A DNA stretch of 64,000 nt from Undibacterium parvum (lineage in GTDB: Bacteria > Pseudomonadota > Gammaproteobacteria > Burkholderiales > Burkholderiaceae_D): the NCBI RefSeq assembly GCF_003955735.1, contig NZ_CP034464.1, positions 1,426,001-1,490,000 on the forward strand, written 5' to 3'. Numbering within the stretch: the first letter of the stretch is position 1; the number at the start of each line of letters is the position of its first letter. The notes beneath the pieces are model-generated. The model was not told the origin of the DNA. It worked only from the letters and a program-made list of their open reading frames with translations, and searched no databases. A program made the position numbers and the translations under genes. Of the stretch, positions 63,349 through 64,000 are shown piece after piece.

Positions 63349-63405
63349 CGCATATCCCATGCGGCTTTGCGGGCAGATGCCGCCAGCAGGCGCATGGAAT
63401 ATGTG
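63349..63405. repeat. 57-bp palindromic repeat, copy R12
   Basis: Left arm CGCATATCCCATGCGGC, right arm GGCGCATGGAATATGTG. Lies between convergent genes. Confidence 0.75.
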
Positions 63406-63430
63406 CGCTGGCAGTGCCGGTTTTAGAACT

Positions 63431-64000
63431 CTATTTAGTCAGTGATTGATAGCGCGTGTAAAAGCGCAAATTGGCGCGGTGCATGGGCACGAAAGAAAAA
63501 CTACCGAATCCATGTTGCTTGAATAATTGCTGAATATTCGCCTTGTTGAAGATCGCCAGATGCTCGGTAGGACGCAACTCTGACCAGGAAATCAGATCTG
63601 TCTTAGAGACCCGGAAATGACCGGAATCGGGTGTGGTAAAAAACAGGATGGCGTGCGGATTCAAGACCTGGGTCAGGGCTTGCATAAAGCCGTGCAGATC
63701 GCGTACATGCTCTATCACTTCGGTACAGAACACGATATCGAATTTCTCACCGCGCGCAGTAAAGGTTTCTAAAGTCTCGTTATAGAAACGGCAGTCTGGC
63801 CAGAGTTTTTTGGCATGCGCAATGGCGCTGGGGCCGACGTCGATGCCGACTGCATCGCAGCCCATGGCGTGCGCCGCCGACACCATACTGCCGACATTAC
63901 AACCGATATCGAGAAATTTTCTGCCCGGTGCCAGTAAGCGTAGCAACCAAACCCGCAAACGAAAACGCAGCCATTTTTTTCTGGGATTAACCACCCGTTC
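63431..64000 (-). CDS. Class I SAM-dependent methyltransferase, N-terminus outside the window
   Basis: At least 187 residues and open to the right edge; a GTG at 63994 is in frame but the frame continues upstream. The glycine-rich motif I LDIGCNVGSMVSAA, GIDVGPSAIAHAKK, FDIVFCTEVIEHV and LNPHAILFFTTPDSGHF are typical of class I methyltransferases acting on sugars, lipids or quinones (UbiG-like fold). The substrate cannot be told. It is convergent with the citrate-synthase-like gene. Confidence 0.85.
   Translation of the reverse strand, partial: ERVVNPRKKWLRFRLRVWLLRLLAPGRKFLDIGCNVGSMVSAAHAMGCDAVGIDVGPSAIAHAKKLWPDCRFYNETLETFTARGEKFDIVFCTEVIEHVRDLHGFMQALTQVLNPHAILFFTTPDSGHFRVSKTDLISWSELRPTEHLAIFNKANIQQLFKQHGFGSFSFVPMHRANLRFYTRYQSLTK

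Overview
The window looks like a chromosomal stretch of a betaproteobacterium, most likely Burkholderiales and perhaps Oxalobacteraceae/Undibacterium-like. This is an inference from the protein families: a Gcr-type 'recombinase', BigR-type sulfide genes, a nir heme d1 cluster in betaproteobacterial order, PEP-CTERM and DUF3149 proteins. No rRNA, tRNA, CRISPR array or replication origin was recognised. Coding density is high. The gaps between genes are unusually rich in short palindromic repeats.

Layout. 1-2095: a truncated signal-anchored protein and a Cds6-domain lipoprotein. 2325-5878: a sulfide/persulfide detoxification locus (TSUP exporter and BigR-like repressor, divergent from persulfide dioxygenase, a DUF2892 membrane protein and a phosphofructokinase). 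6004-7076: two minus-strand ORFs that look like integron gene cassettes, each with an attC-like site; one encodes a NYN-domain protein. 7077-8900: no genes, but a dense patch of nested repeats. 8902-14494: CNNM/CorC protein, Gcr-type membrane protein, TPR protein, NERD protein. 14746-20535: a complete tripartite RND efflux operon. 20685-21742: an IS30-family insertion sequence. 21839-28144: Sel1 protein, cyclic-nucleotide phosphodiesterase/5'-nucleotidase, MATE transporter, diguanylate cyclase. 28501-32932: Ser/Thr kinase with TPRs, a small orphan protein and a convergent FHA-like sigma54 activator. 33444-40756: two VOC proteins, a DUF4440 lipoprotein, a YitT protein, glutathione-dependent formaldehyde dehydrogenase, a KAS III enzyme, MepB and a lipase-like hydrolase. 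41170-45620: a second RND adaptor/pump pair. 45720-49520: LysR/GST pair, decayed gene fragments, a PEP-CTERM protein and an SPFH lipoprotein.

50625-58147 is a heme d1 (nitrite reductase cofactor) cluster: nirC-nirF-nirDL-nirG-nirH-nirJ-nirN on the minus strand and nirE divergent. A class II FNR/Dnr-type promoter lies ahead of nirE. The structural gene nirS is not in the window. 58504-64000 holds a TPR-methyltransferase, an FKBP isomerase, a divergent CoA-transferase/citrate-synthase-like pair and a truncated methyltransferase.

The most notable non-genic features are: a fixed-length 57-bp palindrome present 12 times; a MITE-like family with 10-bp ends (AACTGTTCAG/CTGAACAGTT) present five times, two copies carrying the same nested insertion; a roughly 330-bp composite repeat present three times; the attC-like cassette pair; and a mosaic of two decayed gene fragments at 47500-47776.
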